From NCBI GenBank assembly GCA_026075535.2, contig AP026549.1:7254001-7318000 (forward strand): a stretch of DNA of 64,000 nt, read 5' to 3'. Numbering within the stretch: position 1 is the first letter of the stretch; the number at the start of each line of letters is the position of its first letter. This document shows, in pieces, positions 10,244-20,359 of the stretch. The DNA comes from Tricholoma matsutake (lineage: Eukaryota; Basidiomycota; Agaricomycetes; Agaricales; Tricholomataceae). The notes below the pieces were generated by a model, which did no database searches, was not told where the DNA came from, and saw only the letters and a list, made by a program, of their open reading frames with translations. The translations under genes and the position numbers were made by a program.

Positions 10244-10563
10244 TCATTGTTGTCATTCCACCCATGATCCACCCCATGAGCAGTTGCTTGTGAGGCTGGG
10301 GGCAGGTGGTGTGTCGTTGTCATCTCCTGTCCCTGCACCTGGGCATCATTCCACCCATGATCCACCCCACGAGCAGTTACTCGTGAGGCTGGGGATGGGT
10401 GGCTTGTCGTCATTGTCATTCCACCCGTGATCCACCCCATGAGCAGTTGCTTGTGAGGCTGGGGGCGGGTGGTGTGTTGTCGTCTCCTATCTGGGTGCCT
10501 AGGCATCGTTCCACCCACGTTCCACCCCATGAGCAGTTGCTCATGAGGCTGGGGGTGGGTGGC
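10244..10563. repeat. Four-copy minisatellite with a hairpin in each unit
   Basis: A unit of about 75-95 bases starting ATTCCACCC recurs at about 10253, 10348, 10419 and 10510. Copies 1 and 3, and copies 2 and 4, resemble each other most, so it is a duplicated two-part unit. Each unit contains a hairpin around GCAGTTGC: CATGAGCA/TGCTCATG, CACGAG/CTCGTG, or CATGAGCA/TGCTTGTG with G-T pairs. Confidence 0.7.
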
Positions 10564-11189
10564 TTGTCATTCTTTGTCGCTGTTGTCCCCCATTTGGATT
10601 TCTGTCTTTTTTTTTTTGGGGGGGGGGGGGGAGGGGTTTGGGCGCGTCAGTGCGACGTGGCGCATGTACGGGGGTTGGTGGGTGCTTACTAGGCAGGTAT
10701 CCCCCTTCTGGGGTCTCCTGGCATCCCTCTGCACCCACCTAGCCCGTGTTGACAGCCTCACATCCCATTTGAAAGGGGAGGAGGGGATTGGGTGGCTGTG
10801 GGCATGCATTGCGTGTTTTTTGTTGCAACAGGTCGTCCCCAGTAGTATGTAGCCTAAAAAGCAATAAATAACAATTAGTTGATTGATAAAAAGAAAAAGA
10901 AAAAAGAAAAAACTTATCTATGGCCCAAACGACAATTGCCATCATTTGGGCCCACGTTCCGTCCAGTCGGCTCATTTGAAGGCAGTGGTGATGGTGGCAG
11001 TGGGCGTGGGAATGGTGGTGGCAGGTGCACATGCAGTGGTGGTGGTAGAGTGGAGAGGAGGAGGAGAGCTGGCAGTCATGTGTCACATGTCATGTGTATG
11101 CGTACTTATTAATTATTCCGTTAATGGCTGTGATTAACTACATACCTTGGTTGGGTAATAAAAGTATTAAATGTATGTAGCAGCATAAT
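10564..11189. other. Non-coding interior of the DNA element
   Basis: It holds a T10 run abutting a G14 run near 10608-10632, and purine-rich GGTGGTGGCAG-type simple sequence at 10980-11070. No supported gene. Confidence 0.45.
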
Positions 11190-11262
11190 TGCTTGGTAGC
11201 TCAGTGGTTAAGTGTGCTGTTATGTGTGCAGACCCAAGGTCAAGTGTTCAATTCTTGTTGTA
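11190..11262 (+). ncRNA. Second tRNA-like (SINE-type) module
   Basis: GGTAGCTCAGTGGTTAAGTG fits an A box and AAGTGTTCAATTCTTG fits a B box. The spacing is tRNA-like, but stems are poor. It points right, whereas the module at 9790-9878 points left, so the two face outward inside one DNA element. Confidence 0.5.
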
Positions 11263-11532
11263 TGTCAAAATTTTATTTGGGAAAGCATATGCAGTCTGGT
11301 TATTCCGGTTATTCTGGTTATGCTAGTTGCCATGCATCCGGTTGATCTGACTGTTCCAGGTAAAAATGAGTCTGGGTAGATTCTGGGAATTCCAGAGGTA
11401 AAATTGACCCTCCAGTCCGATCGGAATTATGAATTGTGAGAAAAATATATGTAAATGGAATTCCCTGGAATTCCGGAAATTCCGATCGGAATGGGCATTC
11501 TGACCGGAATCTGACCAGAATAGGTGGAGGAG

Positions 11533-11765
11533 TGTAATGTACTCAGTGGGAGCTGCACAGGAATCTGTAGTTGAATTTGCAAAAGAGATGGCAGCCTTGG
11601 GAAGGCAGCCATGGGTGCTGTACAAGGCGGCTTGGTGCATAGCAGTGTGGGCAGTGCAAGGCAGCCGGGAACAAAAACAGGAGGAGTCGACACATGTCGG
11701 GTTCTTGGTGTGGAAAAGGGTCGGACAGATGCAGGTTCCAATTGGGCAAGGAATGGTTCTTGACA
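11533..11765 (-). repeat. Downstream (3') LTR of gypsy B
   Basis: It matches 18517-18732 over roughly 210 bases with a few short indels, including a 13-base segment absent from the other copy. Read on the minus strand it starts TGTCAAGAACCATTCC right after the purine tract. The left boundary is blurred by the adjoining DNA element. Confidence 0.85.
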
Positions 11766-11779
11766 GTATTTCCCCCTTA
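11766..11779 (-). promoter_or_regulatory. Polypurine tract of gypsy B
   Basis: Minus strand CTAAGGGGGAAATAC stands immediately upstream of the TG that opens the LTR. This fixes the element's orientation. Confidence 0.75.
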
Positions 11780-11900
11780 GTGCCAAGCCTACGAGGCACA
11801 TGAGGGTTTGAGTCCAAATGAGGAAGTTGGTTGAATTTCCGAATGTGGCAATTGGTTGAAAAATTTTCACCTTGATTCTTACTCCCATCACCTATCAGAA

Positions 11901-12892
11901 ATGTCCCCCCCAGCAGTCTCCGCACAGATCAAAATGGCCGCAATGAAGGCCCAACATGAACAGAGGGAGCAGGCACTGAGGGAGGAGATGGAAAAGGAGA
12001 TGAAGGAGCTGGAGGAAGTGACAAGGGAGGAGGAACACCAGGCGCAGGAGGCGCAAAAAGCAGCAGAGGAGGCTGCAAAGGCAGAGGAGGCATGCCAGGC
12101 AGAGGCACAGAAAAAGGAGGCATCGGCCGCAAGACGAGTGGAGAAGAAGCGGGTGGCTGCGGCCATGGGTTTGGAGGATGAGGCCGAGGGGAGCAAGTCC
12201 CCAAAGAAAAAGAAAGTCACCAAGTCGAAGGCGTGAGTGGGGTCAGAGGAGTTGGAGGGTCCGGTGCGGGTGCAGGCCGCATTGCCCTGCAAAAGGTGTG
12301 CACTTGTTTCCCTTCTCAGTCTTCTTTTACTGATAAGTGGCCTAGATGCAAATATCAGAAGATTGCTTGTTTCAAGATGGGTGCAAGGGGATGCGTGTGC
12401 AACAACTGCATGTGCATCAAACATAAGTGTGAGGAGGTAGTGTGGGAGGGGCAGGAGGCCCCTGCAGCAAAACCAGCAGGAACCGCAGTGGGAACGACAG
12501 GGGCAACAGGGATTAGTGGGGAAAACACAGAGGTGATGCAGCAGATGATGAAGTTGATAAGGAAGGGATTCGCCGAGGTGGCCACTGCAGTGTGGGAGTT
12601 GATAGGGGAGATCCGGGACACTTTGGACCCAGAGTGGGTGGAGGATGAAAGCACCGGGGAGTTGAGCGATGAGGGCAACAAAGAAGTGGAGCAGGCAGTG
12701 CAAGAGTCCCAGCGGGAAAGACGCAGGATCTGCCAGTCTGGAGATGACTGGGCAGCTTTCCAGAGATATCTGGAGAAAAGGCGGGTGGATGACAAGGAGG
12801 AGAGTGAGAGTGGAGATGAAGGTGGAGAAGAAGGCAAAGTTGGTGGAGAGGGTGCTGAAGAAGGAGAGGGAGAAGCGGAGGTGGAGGTGTAG
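11901..12892 (+). pseudogene. Opposite-strand accessory gene of gypsy B (coiled-coil, Cys-rich protein)
   Basis: Between the end of pol and the 3' LTR the plus strand encodes a separate protein starting at ATG 11901. Residues 1-95 are a charged Glu/Ala/Lys coiled coil, followed by a basic SPKKKKVTKSK patch that could be a nuclear signal. An in-frame TGA (12234-12236) interrupts it. The same frame then reads PCKRC. After a shift consistent with a short intron (about 12290-12340), it continues as WPRCKYQKIACFKMG, CVCNNCMCIKHKCE. The cysteine spacing recalls a Zn2Cys6-like cluster. The C-terminal 200 residues are acidic. A polyadenylation-type AATAAA follows at 12935. Function unknown; a DNA-binding or regulatory role is inference. 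Confidence 0.6.
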
Positions 12893-12934
12893 AACCAGCT
12901 GGAAAAATTTCTTTTTACTTTGTTTTTGTTTTGT

Positions 12935-12940
12935 AATAAA
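12935..12940 (+). terminator. AATAAA polyadenylation-type signal
   Basis: It lies 43 bases beyond the stop of the plus-strand accessory gene and 45 bases from the pol stop on the other strand. The two genes therefore converge tail to tail. Confidence 0.5.
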
Positions 12941-12984
12941 ATTTGTTCTGAGCCTTGACTGCATTAAAGAGTAAGGTGAATATG

Positions 12985-15900
12985 TTAAGTGGACAATGGA
13001 CCGGGTTCTTGCAGGTAGTGGGTGTGAAAATCTGCAAGGAGTTCTTGGGCATGGTCAAGTTCCATAACAGGTAGCCAGGAAGTCTCTTCATCAGTTCCCT
13101 GGTAACCTTCCCATTGGATGAGGTAGAGAATCTTGCAGCGACATCAGTTGTCGACCTTGGAGTCAAGGACTTCAGCAATCTCATATTCAAGCTCATCGTC
13201 GATGGTGATCGGAGGAGGTGGAGGTTGTACTCGATTTGGAATTGTGTTTGGGGAGTGTTTCTCTAGTTGAGAGACATGGAAAACAGGGTGGATGGCCCGC
13301 ATGTGGTCTGGGAGCTGCAGGGTGACTGAGTGAGTGCCTGGGCGGGCGATGATTTTGAAGGGACCATGGTTCTTTTCAGAAAGTTTCTTGGAAGGATGAG
13401 TGGTGTGGATATTTTCCGCAGTGACATAGGCAGAGTCACCAATGTTGAAGTCGGGTGTGGGTGCCTGATGTCTATCTGCAGGACCTTGATAATGCTCTTG
13501 AGCAGCTGCAAGCTGTTTCTGAAGTTCCTGATGAAGGTTGTCTAAGTTGACAACGAACTCATGGGCATGCTGTGAGGCTAAGTCACATTCTGGAAAGACA
13601 GAAATGTTCGGGTGATAGCCTTCATTGGCAAAGAAAGGGGATATGCCTGTAGAGGTGGAGGGAGCATTGTTGTAGGCAAATTCACCCAAGGGTAAGAGGT
13701 GAGACCAGTCGTCCTGCTGATAGTTGCAGAAGATCTGGAGGTACTGCTCCAAGGTCTGATTAAGTTGTTCTGTCTGACCATCATCTTGTGGGTGATAACT
13801 GGAAGTGAAGTGGATCCACATGTCGAGCGCCTTTCTGAGAGAGTGGAAGAAATGGGAGACGAACTCGGATCCCCAGTCACAAGTGACGTGCGATGGGACG
13901 CCATCCTTGGAGAAGATGTGGAGGATGAACAGGTTGGCTAATTCTTGGGCTGTGATTTTGTTGACAGTTGGGATGAAGATGCCTTGTTTGGTGAGGCAGT
14001 CAACGATGACCAGGATCGCTGTGTGGCCATCAGAGTTGGGTAGTTGTTCAATGAAATCCATGGAGATTGAGTTCCAAGGTCATTCTGGGACCAGAAGTTG
14101 CTTTAGGAACCCGTAGGGCTTGTGTCGAGGTGATTTGGATTGTTTGCAAGTGGTACAGGATTTGCAGAATTCCTGCACAAAGGTGCGGAGGTTTGGCCAG
14201 ACATATTCCTGGCAGACAAGTTGCTGGGTTTTGTTTTGTCCAAAGTGGCCAGAGAGGATATGATTGTGTTTGTATTGAAGGACCTTGAGGTGGAGGTCCA
14301 CAATGTCTGGAACATAAATCCAGTCGAAGTGGCAGAGAAGACCTGCCTTGTCTATAGTCCAGTTGGGGTCGACTGGTGTCGGGAGATGAGCAGATGAGAG
14401 TGGGTCAAAGGGTAGAGAGGTGCGGATGTCATTATGGAGTTTCTCAACATCCATGATTACTGCTTGTCGAAGGATAGGTGTGGCAAGATAGGTGGCACAG
14501 AGGGAGGAGGTGAGTTGTTCCTGTGTGAATACAGGTTGGAAGTTGGTCGGGTTTACGGAGGTGAAGTCGCTATTTCCCCCTTTGTGGTAGACATCCCAAT
14601 GTCTTGTGAGCGTGTCTGGCTTGGCCCCTAATTTCCCCAGGTGGAAGCGGATGATGAGATTGAACTGTGAAAGGTATTCAGACCAATGGGCCTGGCAGCG
14701 GGTGAGCAACTGAGTAGTGCTGAAGTACTCAAGATTTTTGTGGTCAGTGACCACATCAACCAGGTTTGCGGAACCCTCGAAATACTGCTGCCAGTGTTTG
14801 AAGGCTTCGAAAATGGCCAAGAGTTCCTTATCATGGGTGTCATAATTTAGTTCAGCGGGATTAAAGGAGCAGGAATGAAAAGCGACTGGATGGATTTCTC
14901 CATCCGCAGTGTAAACTGAAAGGATGGCTGCTAGGGCATAGTCGGAAGTGTTGGTTTCGAGTACCATCTGTGAGTCAGGTACCCATTGAGTTAAGACGGG
15001 GGCGTGAGTGAATTCTTGTTTGAGCTTTTCAAAAGTGTTGTGGCACTTCTTGTTGAAGTCCCAGGGTGTGGATTTCTGCATCAAGCAGGTGAGTGGGATG
15101 ACAATGTCTGAAAAGCCATTAATGAAGTGGTGGTAAAAGTTGCAAAAGCTTAAGAAGGATTGTATATCCTTAACTTTCCTAGGCTCAGGCCAGTCGAGCA
15201 TGGTTTTGACTTTATCTTCGGACATCCGCAGTCCATCCAGTGACAAGATGAAACCCAGATATTCAATGGTGTCTTTTTGGAACTCACATTTCTGTGGAGA
15301 GGCATAAAGTCCATTCTTCTGGAGACAGCGGAGGACTTCTTTGACATGAGCCCTGTGCTGGGACTTGTTGTCGGAGTAGATTAGGATGTCGTCGAGGTAC
15401 ACTATGACACAAACATCCAGCATGTCACTAAAGATGTCATTCATAAACCGCTGGAAGGCTGCAGGAGCATTAGTGAGTCCAAAGGGAACCACCAACCACT
15501 CGAAGGATCCATAGCGGGTGCAGAAAGTGGTTTTCCACTCATCACCATCAGTGATGCGGACTAGGTGATAAGTGTGCTGCAAGTCTATCTTGGTGAATAA
15601 GCAGGCTTTGCGGGGAGAGTTGAGGAGGTCAGAAATGAGCAGAAGTGGGTAGTGGTCCTTCTTTGTAAGACGGTTAAGTCCTTGGTAGTTGACACAAAGT
15701 TGGAGGCTACCGTCCTTCTTCTTGATGAAGAGAATTGGAGCACCATGCGGGGACTTGGATAGGCAGATGAAACCTGAGCAGACATTTTTGTCAATAAAGA
15801 CTCATAAGGCTTCTAATTCAGAGGGGGAGAGAGAATACATGCGGCCCAGAGGCGGGGGAGCATTATCCTCCATCTCTAACTTGAGGTCATAAGGGTGATG

Positions 15901-16590
15901 TGGAGGAAGGGTGTCCACCTTAGTCTTATTAAAGACATCAGTGAATTCATGATATTCAGCGGGGATGTCAGATAAATCCAGCATGGATAACCCTTCTGGA
16001 GCGAAGGTCATCTGGAAAGCTACTGCCCCAGGAAGTTTGCTAGCACACGCATAAGCGGCAGCATTGATGAAAGAGATGTCGGGAGGTGTAAACTTAGAAG
16101 GAATGGGGGGTTTGGAAAGTGCAGAGGATTCAAGGATTTCTACTGGAAGGTTCTGGGACAAAGGTGACATTGGGGGTGCTGGACCTCTATGATCTGCAGA
16201 GCGGAAAGCAAGTTGGCTTGAAGACCAGTCAATCAACAGATTGTATTGCTTCAGCCAGTTATGACTGAGTACAGTGGAACAGTAAGAGTTGAGCGAGGTT
16301 ACATAGAATGACAAATTGAACACTTCACTGGCAGGGAAGGTGACCGGAAGTTTGACAACCTGAGTTATGGTGGAGTTGCAAGATCCATCAAAGAGTCATA
16401 GACCGATCAGGTTAATGTATTCCATGCTGAGTTGGTTATCCAACATGAAAGAGGAGTCAAGGAAGCAGTGGGAGGAGCCAAAGTCAATAAGGGTTTGGAA
16501 AGGGGCAGAAGAGTTGGGAAAGGTTAAAAGAATGGTTAGGGAGTCAGGGTCGGAAAGAGCGGACATGTTGAGACAAATGTAGGCAGCCAA
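12985..16590 (-). pseudogene. Pol polyprotein of gypsy B: protease, RT, RNase H, integrase, chromodomain
   Basis: One minus-strand frame runs from 16590 to the stop at 12985, about 1,200 codons, broken only by TGA codons at 16396, 15802, 14080 and 13144. Protease: LIDFGSSHCFLDS. Reverse transcriptase: HGAPILFIKKKDGSLQLCVN, DLQHTYHLVRI, FGLTNAPAAFQRFMND and VYLDDILIYS, so the catalytic box is intact. RNase H: ETNTSDYALAAIL and THDKELLAIFEAFKHW. Integrase: an HHCC finger ending CKSCTTC, then SMDFIEQLP, CDWGSEFVSHFF and the TEQLNQ glutamate. Chromodomain after the last stop: ILYLIQWEGYQGTDEETSW. Each TGA falls where relatives have arginine. Confidence 0.92.
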
Positions 16591-18008
16591 ATGGGTAAGG
16601 TCAATGCAACCCCCAGCCCCAATGGCTGTTTCCTGAGGGTTGTGGACTATTTTTCCCAGTCCATAGTGTCGGGAATGACAACAGATGCATGGGCTTTTGA
16701 GGCTTTGGATTTTGGGCAGTTTCCTGCTATGTGCCCTTCCTCACTGCAGTAGAGACAAAGTCATTCTCTCATGTGACATTCTTGTTCCTCCCCAGTGAGC
16801 TTGCCATTCTTCCCCAACTTATCAGAGATGGACAACTTGGGCTTGTCCCAGGGAGTGTTCTTTGTCATGGAAGACTGCTGGTTGGAGGTGTTACCACAGC
16901 GGAGTTCAAAAAGGTTTGGTTTGTAGACAGGGAAGGACTTTTGGAAGAGTCCTTCTGACTAGAGTTAGTGACATTACTGGAATTCTTTGTTTCGAAATGG
17001 GATTCATCTTCTTGCATCCAGTAGATGTTGTCACTGTCCTGCACTTTCAAGTGCAGTTCTGCAAGAGTATTGGGTTTACCACCCTGGAGAACTTCTATGT
17101 GAAGTCAGAGTGGAAGACCGTGGAAATAGCAGTCACAAAGGGCTGCTTCATTCCAATTGACCCTAGAAGCTAATTCCTAGAAGTCAACATTATATTTCGT
17201 GATATGACCACCTTTCTTCATTGTTAAGTCAGAGAGAGCTTTTTCCACATCTCTGACCAGGTCGTGTGGACCAAAGTTGCTTTCCAGCTCGGCGAGGAAA
17301 GCTTCATAGTCCCACATCCTGTGTGCGGTCATTCAGACCAGGCTCAAACCAACTGAGAGCTGATCCCTTAAGATAAGAAAGGATGAATATGATCTTTTTC
17401 TCATCAGAGGAAAATATGTGTGGATGGTCATGGAAATGAAGATTGCAGGAGACTAGGAAGTCTCTAAGTTTCTTTGGATTGGTGCTGTTGAAAGTGTCGG
17501 GGTCGCAAACTTTGATTTTCTTGGTCTTGGGTGCGTTATTTTGATGAAGGGTGCGGATACTCTCTGAGAGGTTGTAAAGGACATCTATGAGCCTATCCCC
17601 TGGGTCAGGGTTTTCCACCATGGGAGGTTGATCATCTGGATCATTGGGATCGGGGTCACCCCCAGGGCCATCAGGTCCACTGGGGGGTCCGTCCTCTAGA
17701 CCAGGATCTTCCAACCCGAAGTGTTCAGGCTGGTTGATGCCCCCTACATACTCAAGGGGAGTTCTTGATCGAAAACCTTCCGGGTTGGCAGAAGGGTGCG
17801 GGGCATGGGTGGACATGAGATTGGCACTGATTGAAGGGGCTCCTGAGCCAATTTGTCGGAATATGTTTGAGAGTCTGGAAGACACTCTGAATGTAGTGGC
17901 AGGTCGAGGGTCGGGAAGGGTGGATCGCTGGATTGCAGAGATCCCTGGGATAGTACCGGCGTGTTGGGAATTTCTGGTTGTGCACTGGTGGGTCTCAGTA
18001 GGGGTCAT
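16591..18008 (-). pseudogene. Gag of gypsy B
   Basis: It starts at ATG 18008. Residues 1-234 are continuous: a disordered N-terminus rich in Pro, Asp and Gly (PSGPDGPGGDPDPND), then the capsid start FNSTNPKKLRDFLVSCNLHF and YLKGSALSWFEPGL. A frameshift near 17310 moves the rest to another frame. That part continues ELESNFGPHDLVRDVEKAL, has a TAG near 17172, and then AALCDCYFHGLPLSLH. A complete zinc knuckle, CLYCSEEGHIAGNC (C-x2-C-x4-H-x4-C), is readable on the minus strand at about 16725-16770. Gag would coat the genomic RNA. Confidence 0.85.
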
Positions 18009-18516
18009 AGAGAGGAATGGGATGAGTGAAGTGTGAGTTCATATATACTGTTAAGAACTGATCCTATAAGACGTGTTGGAATCCGATCAGACCCCACGGG
18101 TGATGATAGTGGAAGGTTGTTGGGTTGTTGCAGATTCTGTGGGAGGGGAAATGGAAAGGACTTGGCTTCAGCTTGTAAGAAGCTGCGCCCTTCACCTCAT
18201 CTGGTGTCCTAATTTCAAGTCGAAGGTTTGGAGGTAGGAGTGGGAAAGTGCAGGTAAATGTGGGAAGGAATATGAAGGGACTTAGGTTAAGTTCAGATGA
18301 GGTAGAACTTCAGAGGGAGACTAGAGGTCGAGTCAAATGGAGTTCAGACTCTTAGAGAACTGAGGTTGGAGTAGAAGGAGGTTTAGATTGGGAGGTTAAA
18401 GTCGAGTCTACGTCGATATACAAACTGAGGAATACAAGGCAAAACTAACTAAGCTTAAATACTGTAGTCCAGAATAAATGCAGAACAGGAACAAAGACTG
18501 TGGCAGTGTCTCAACT
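18009..18516 (-). other. Leader of gypsy B
   Basis: Untranslated region between the 5' LTR and gag. The bases after the LTR (minus strand GTTGAGACACTGCC) do not start with the usual TGG of a tRNA primer site, so the priming mode is undecided. No gene seen. Confidence 0.5.
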
Positions 18517-18732
18517 GTGTAGATAAATTACCTAGCGGGAACTGCACAGGAATCCATAGTTGAATTTGCAAAAGAGATGGCAGCCTTGGGAAGGCAGCCT
18601 GGTGCACAGCAGTGTGGGCGGTGCAAGGTGGCCAGGAACAAAAATGGGAGGAGTTGATGCATGTCAGGTTCTTGGTGTGGAAAAGGGTCGGATGGATGCG
18701 GGTTCCAATTGGGCAAGGAACGGTTCTTGACA
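18517..18732 (-). repeat. Upstream (5') LTR of gypsy B
   Basis: Partner of 11533-11765. It begins on the minus strand TGTCAAGAACCGTTCC at 18732 and ends near TACACA at about 18517. The copies differ by scattered substitutions, several of them C/T or G/A, and small gaps. Confidence 0.85.
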
Positions 18733-19460
18733 ATTGTCTACCTTCATATTGATCTCCTCTTCATGCACTATACTGGCACCGGTCTCACCCATTGCATCTT
18801 GATACTTGTGGACATCCTGCATCATACTACATGGGATCAGAAATGAATCGGTTCAAGAGTTAGTCTTGATTTTCTCACCGTTTGAGACAGTTCTTGATTT
18901 TGAGTACCCAAGCTGCTCTATCTGCAGGGCTTTGCACTGATGCGAACACATCCTTGTACTTGGCATGGTCTTCAAATACCTTCTTCGCGAGCATCCATTG
19001 ATAGTCAGTCTTGGGTTTACTTCCTCCCTGAAAGACTGATATGTTTGCTCCAGGTATCGGGAAGAGACCTTGTCTGATAACGGTATCTTCTTCTAACGCA
19101 GTGATAAGCTTCCAGTTTAGGCTAACATCTTTCCAGCTGATCACATATGTCAAGTCACAGCCACGGATTACATGGCAAAGAAGCTTACTCAACCTCGACC
19201 TTCTCATCTGCATCCCCACCCGCATTAGAGCCACCGTTGGTTTCCCCAACAGTCTTTCCTTCATCACTACTGTCTGACAGCTCAGGGGCCTGCTTTTTCT
19301 GGTTCTTACGGCCCTTGACCATGGTGGCCGGCTTCTTTGCTGTCTTAGGAGCTACCATTTCATCATCAGAGGCAGCTACTTTTGCTGCCTTAGCCTTTGT
19401 AGAAGGCTTTCGGGCAGGGGGAGGAGGTTTCTTTGCAGAGGCTTGGGACCCATGTTGTCG
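18733..19460 (-). pseudogene. Truncated transposon-associated protein of unknown function
   Basis: The minus strand encodes an Ala/Lys/Pro-rich basic N-terminus (KKPPPPARKPSTKAKAAK), an acidic SDSSDEGKTVGE section, a frameshift near 19190, and then a conserved-looking domain: SWKDVSLNWKLITALEED, GGSKPKTDYQWMLAKKVFED and AAWVLKIKNCLKR. After a possible intron it reads QDAMGETGASIVHEEEINMK. The frame is cut at 18733 by the LTR of gypsy B. From memory, proteins of this build are repeated many times in agaricomycete genomes next to DNA transposons; no function is known to me. The start ATG near 19457 is out of frame by one base. Confidence 0.55.
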
Positions 19461-19554
19461 TTATGTAGAGGAAACAGAAGTTTGACTGATATAATTTAGA
19501 AATCTAGTTATATATCAAATAAAGCTATTTGAAATTGCAAGTGATGAAGTGGAG

Positions 19555-19705
19555 GGTGAATCGTCTCCGAGTGAATCGCGATTCAGAATGTTGAATCACC
19601 TCCAGAGGCAATTCAACGATTCAAAAAATCAGACGATTCAAGTGTTGTTTTGCGTTGTTGAATCGCCATCTGAATCGCCTACCTGAATCGTCGTTGAATC
19701 GTGAT
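19555..19705. repeat. Dense TTGAATCG / CGATTCAA array
   Basis: About ten copies of TGAATCG or its complement occur in both orientations within 150 bases, next to the truncated gene at 18733-19460. This resembles the sub-terminal transposase-binding region of a DNA transposon, here perhaps its right end. No terminal inverted repeat partner is visible because the left part is replaced by gypsy B. Confidence 0.5.
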
Positions 19706-20359
19706 ATTTGACTGCACCTCCAGCCCTAATAACTGAATAACTGAATATTACTAAAGTTGATAGTACTCCACATACAGTAGCATGGTAACTAAGCATTATA
19801 GACTGGATATCACACGAACAAAAATCATATATACAGCTATATACTCCATAGGAACCCAAGAAACCGAGGGGAAAAGGAGGAAATAGCAGGCTACATCGTC
19901 GGGCACGCTGAGCACGATGTCGCTTGTTCGGAACTCTCCTGGTTAGTGGGAATAAAATCTGTCAGCAATCAGCCAAACATCGAAAATCAAAGTGCAAAGG
20001 TCAAAACGTACCGTGGAGTTCCCGCCAACCATAAGGAAGACAACCACGTGCTAATATCCGTTCATGTGATCTGTTTTTTTTTTTAAATCAGGTCGTATTG
20101 GATGCACTTATCTCTCGCGATGTGAAACGGACAGCATGAGATATTTCATTGATCTCACGCTCTGTTATCAGACGGCTAAGTACTGCAATCTATAACGTCA
20201 GCGCGAAGTTCGTCTATCCTGAGAGGAATCAGTTCATCATGGTGGAGATCAGTCTTGTTATCATAGTAGTATATTTAATAGGTCCAGGCTGCAGTCCAGG
20301 TGTAGTGTTCCTCCCCTCATATCAGTATCCACACTGGGTTGCCATTCTGGTTTTCCGCC
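19706..20359. other. Intergenic region upstream of the amidase gene
   Basis: No coding sequence supported. A T-rich run lies near 20072-20083, and AGTATATTTAATAGG near 20267, about 90 bases before the amidase start, could serve as a TATA-like element. The core promoter is not otherwise defined. Confidence 0.35.

Larger units (their letters stand above)
9618..11532. mobile_element. Non-autonomous DNA transposon with short terminal inverted repeats
   Basis: The left end, CTCCCCCACCTATTCCGGT, is mirrored at the right end as ACCAGAATAGGTGGAGG. The flanks carry TGTAATTTA (9609-9617) and TGTAATGTA (11533-11541), a near-perfect 8-9-base duplication as hAT elements make. Sub-terminal parts are packed with ATTCCGG/CCGGAAT and CCAGTTATT words. 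It encodes no transposase. It contains the hairpin series, the minisatellite and two tRNA-like modules listed separately. It appears to sit inside the end of the downstream LTR of gypsy B. Confidence 0.5.
11533..18732 (-). mobile_element. Ty3/gypsy element B (chromodomain type), degraded
   Basis: Minus-strand order: 5' LTR (18517-18732), about 500-base leader, gag, protease, reverse transcriptase, RNase H, integrase, chromodomain, an opposite-strand gene, purine tract, 3' LTR (11533-11765). Size 7.2 kb. No target duplication is seen: right flank ATTGT, left flank in the DNA element or gypsy A gag. One end has therefore been rearranged. The right flank lies inside another gene (18733-19460). 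Confidence 0.9.

Noticed and set aside
10165..10530. Repetitive 121-codon minus-strand frame
   Set aside because: It is a translation of the minisatellite; no independent evidence of coding.
11190..11262. Functional tRNA gene
   Set aside because: A and B boxes are present, but acceptor and T stems do not pair convincingly and the B box departs from the consensus.
12237..12964. Minus-strand Ser/Leu-rich frame of 358 codons at 11888-12964
   Set aside because: Its residues mirror the charged coiled coil on the plus strand, which has the structured motifs, an ATG and a downstream AATAAA.
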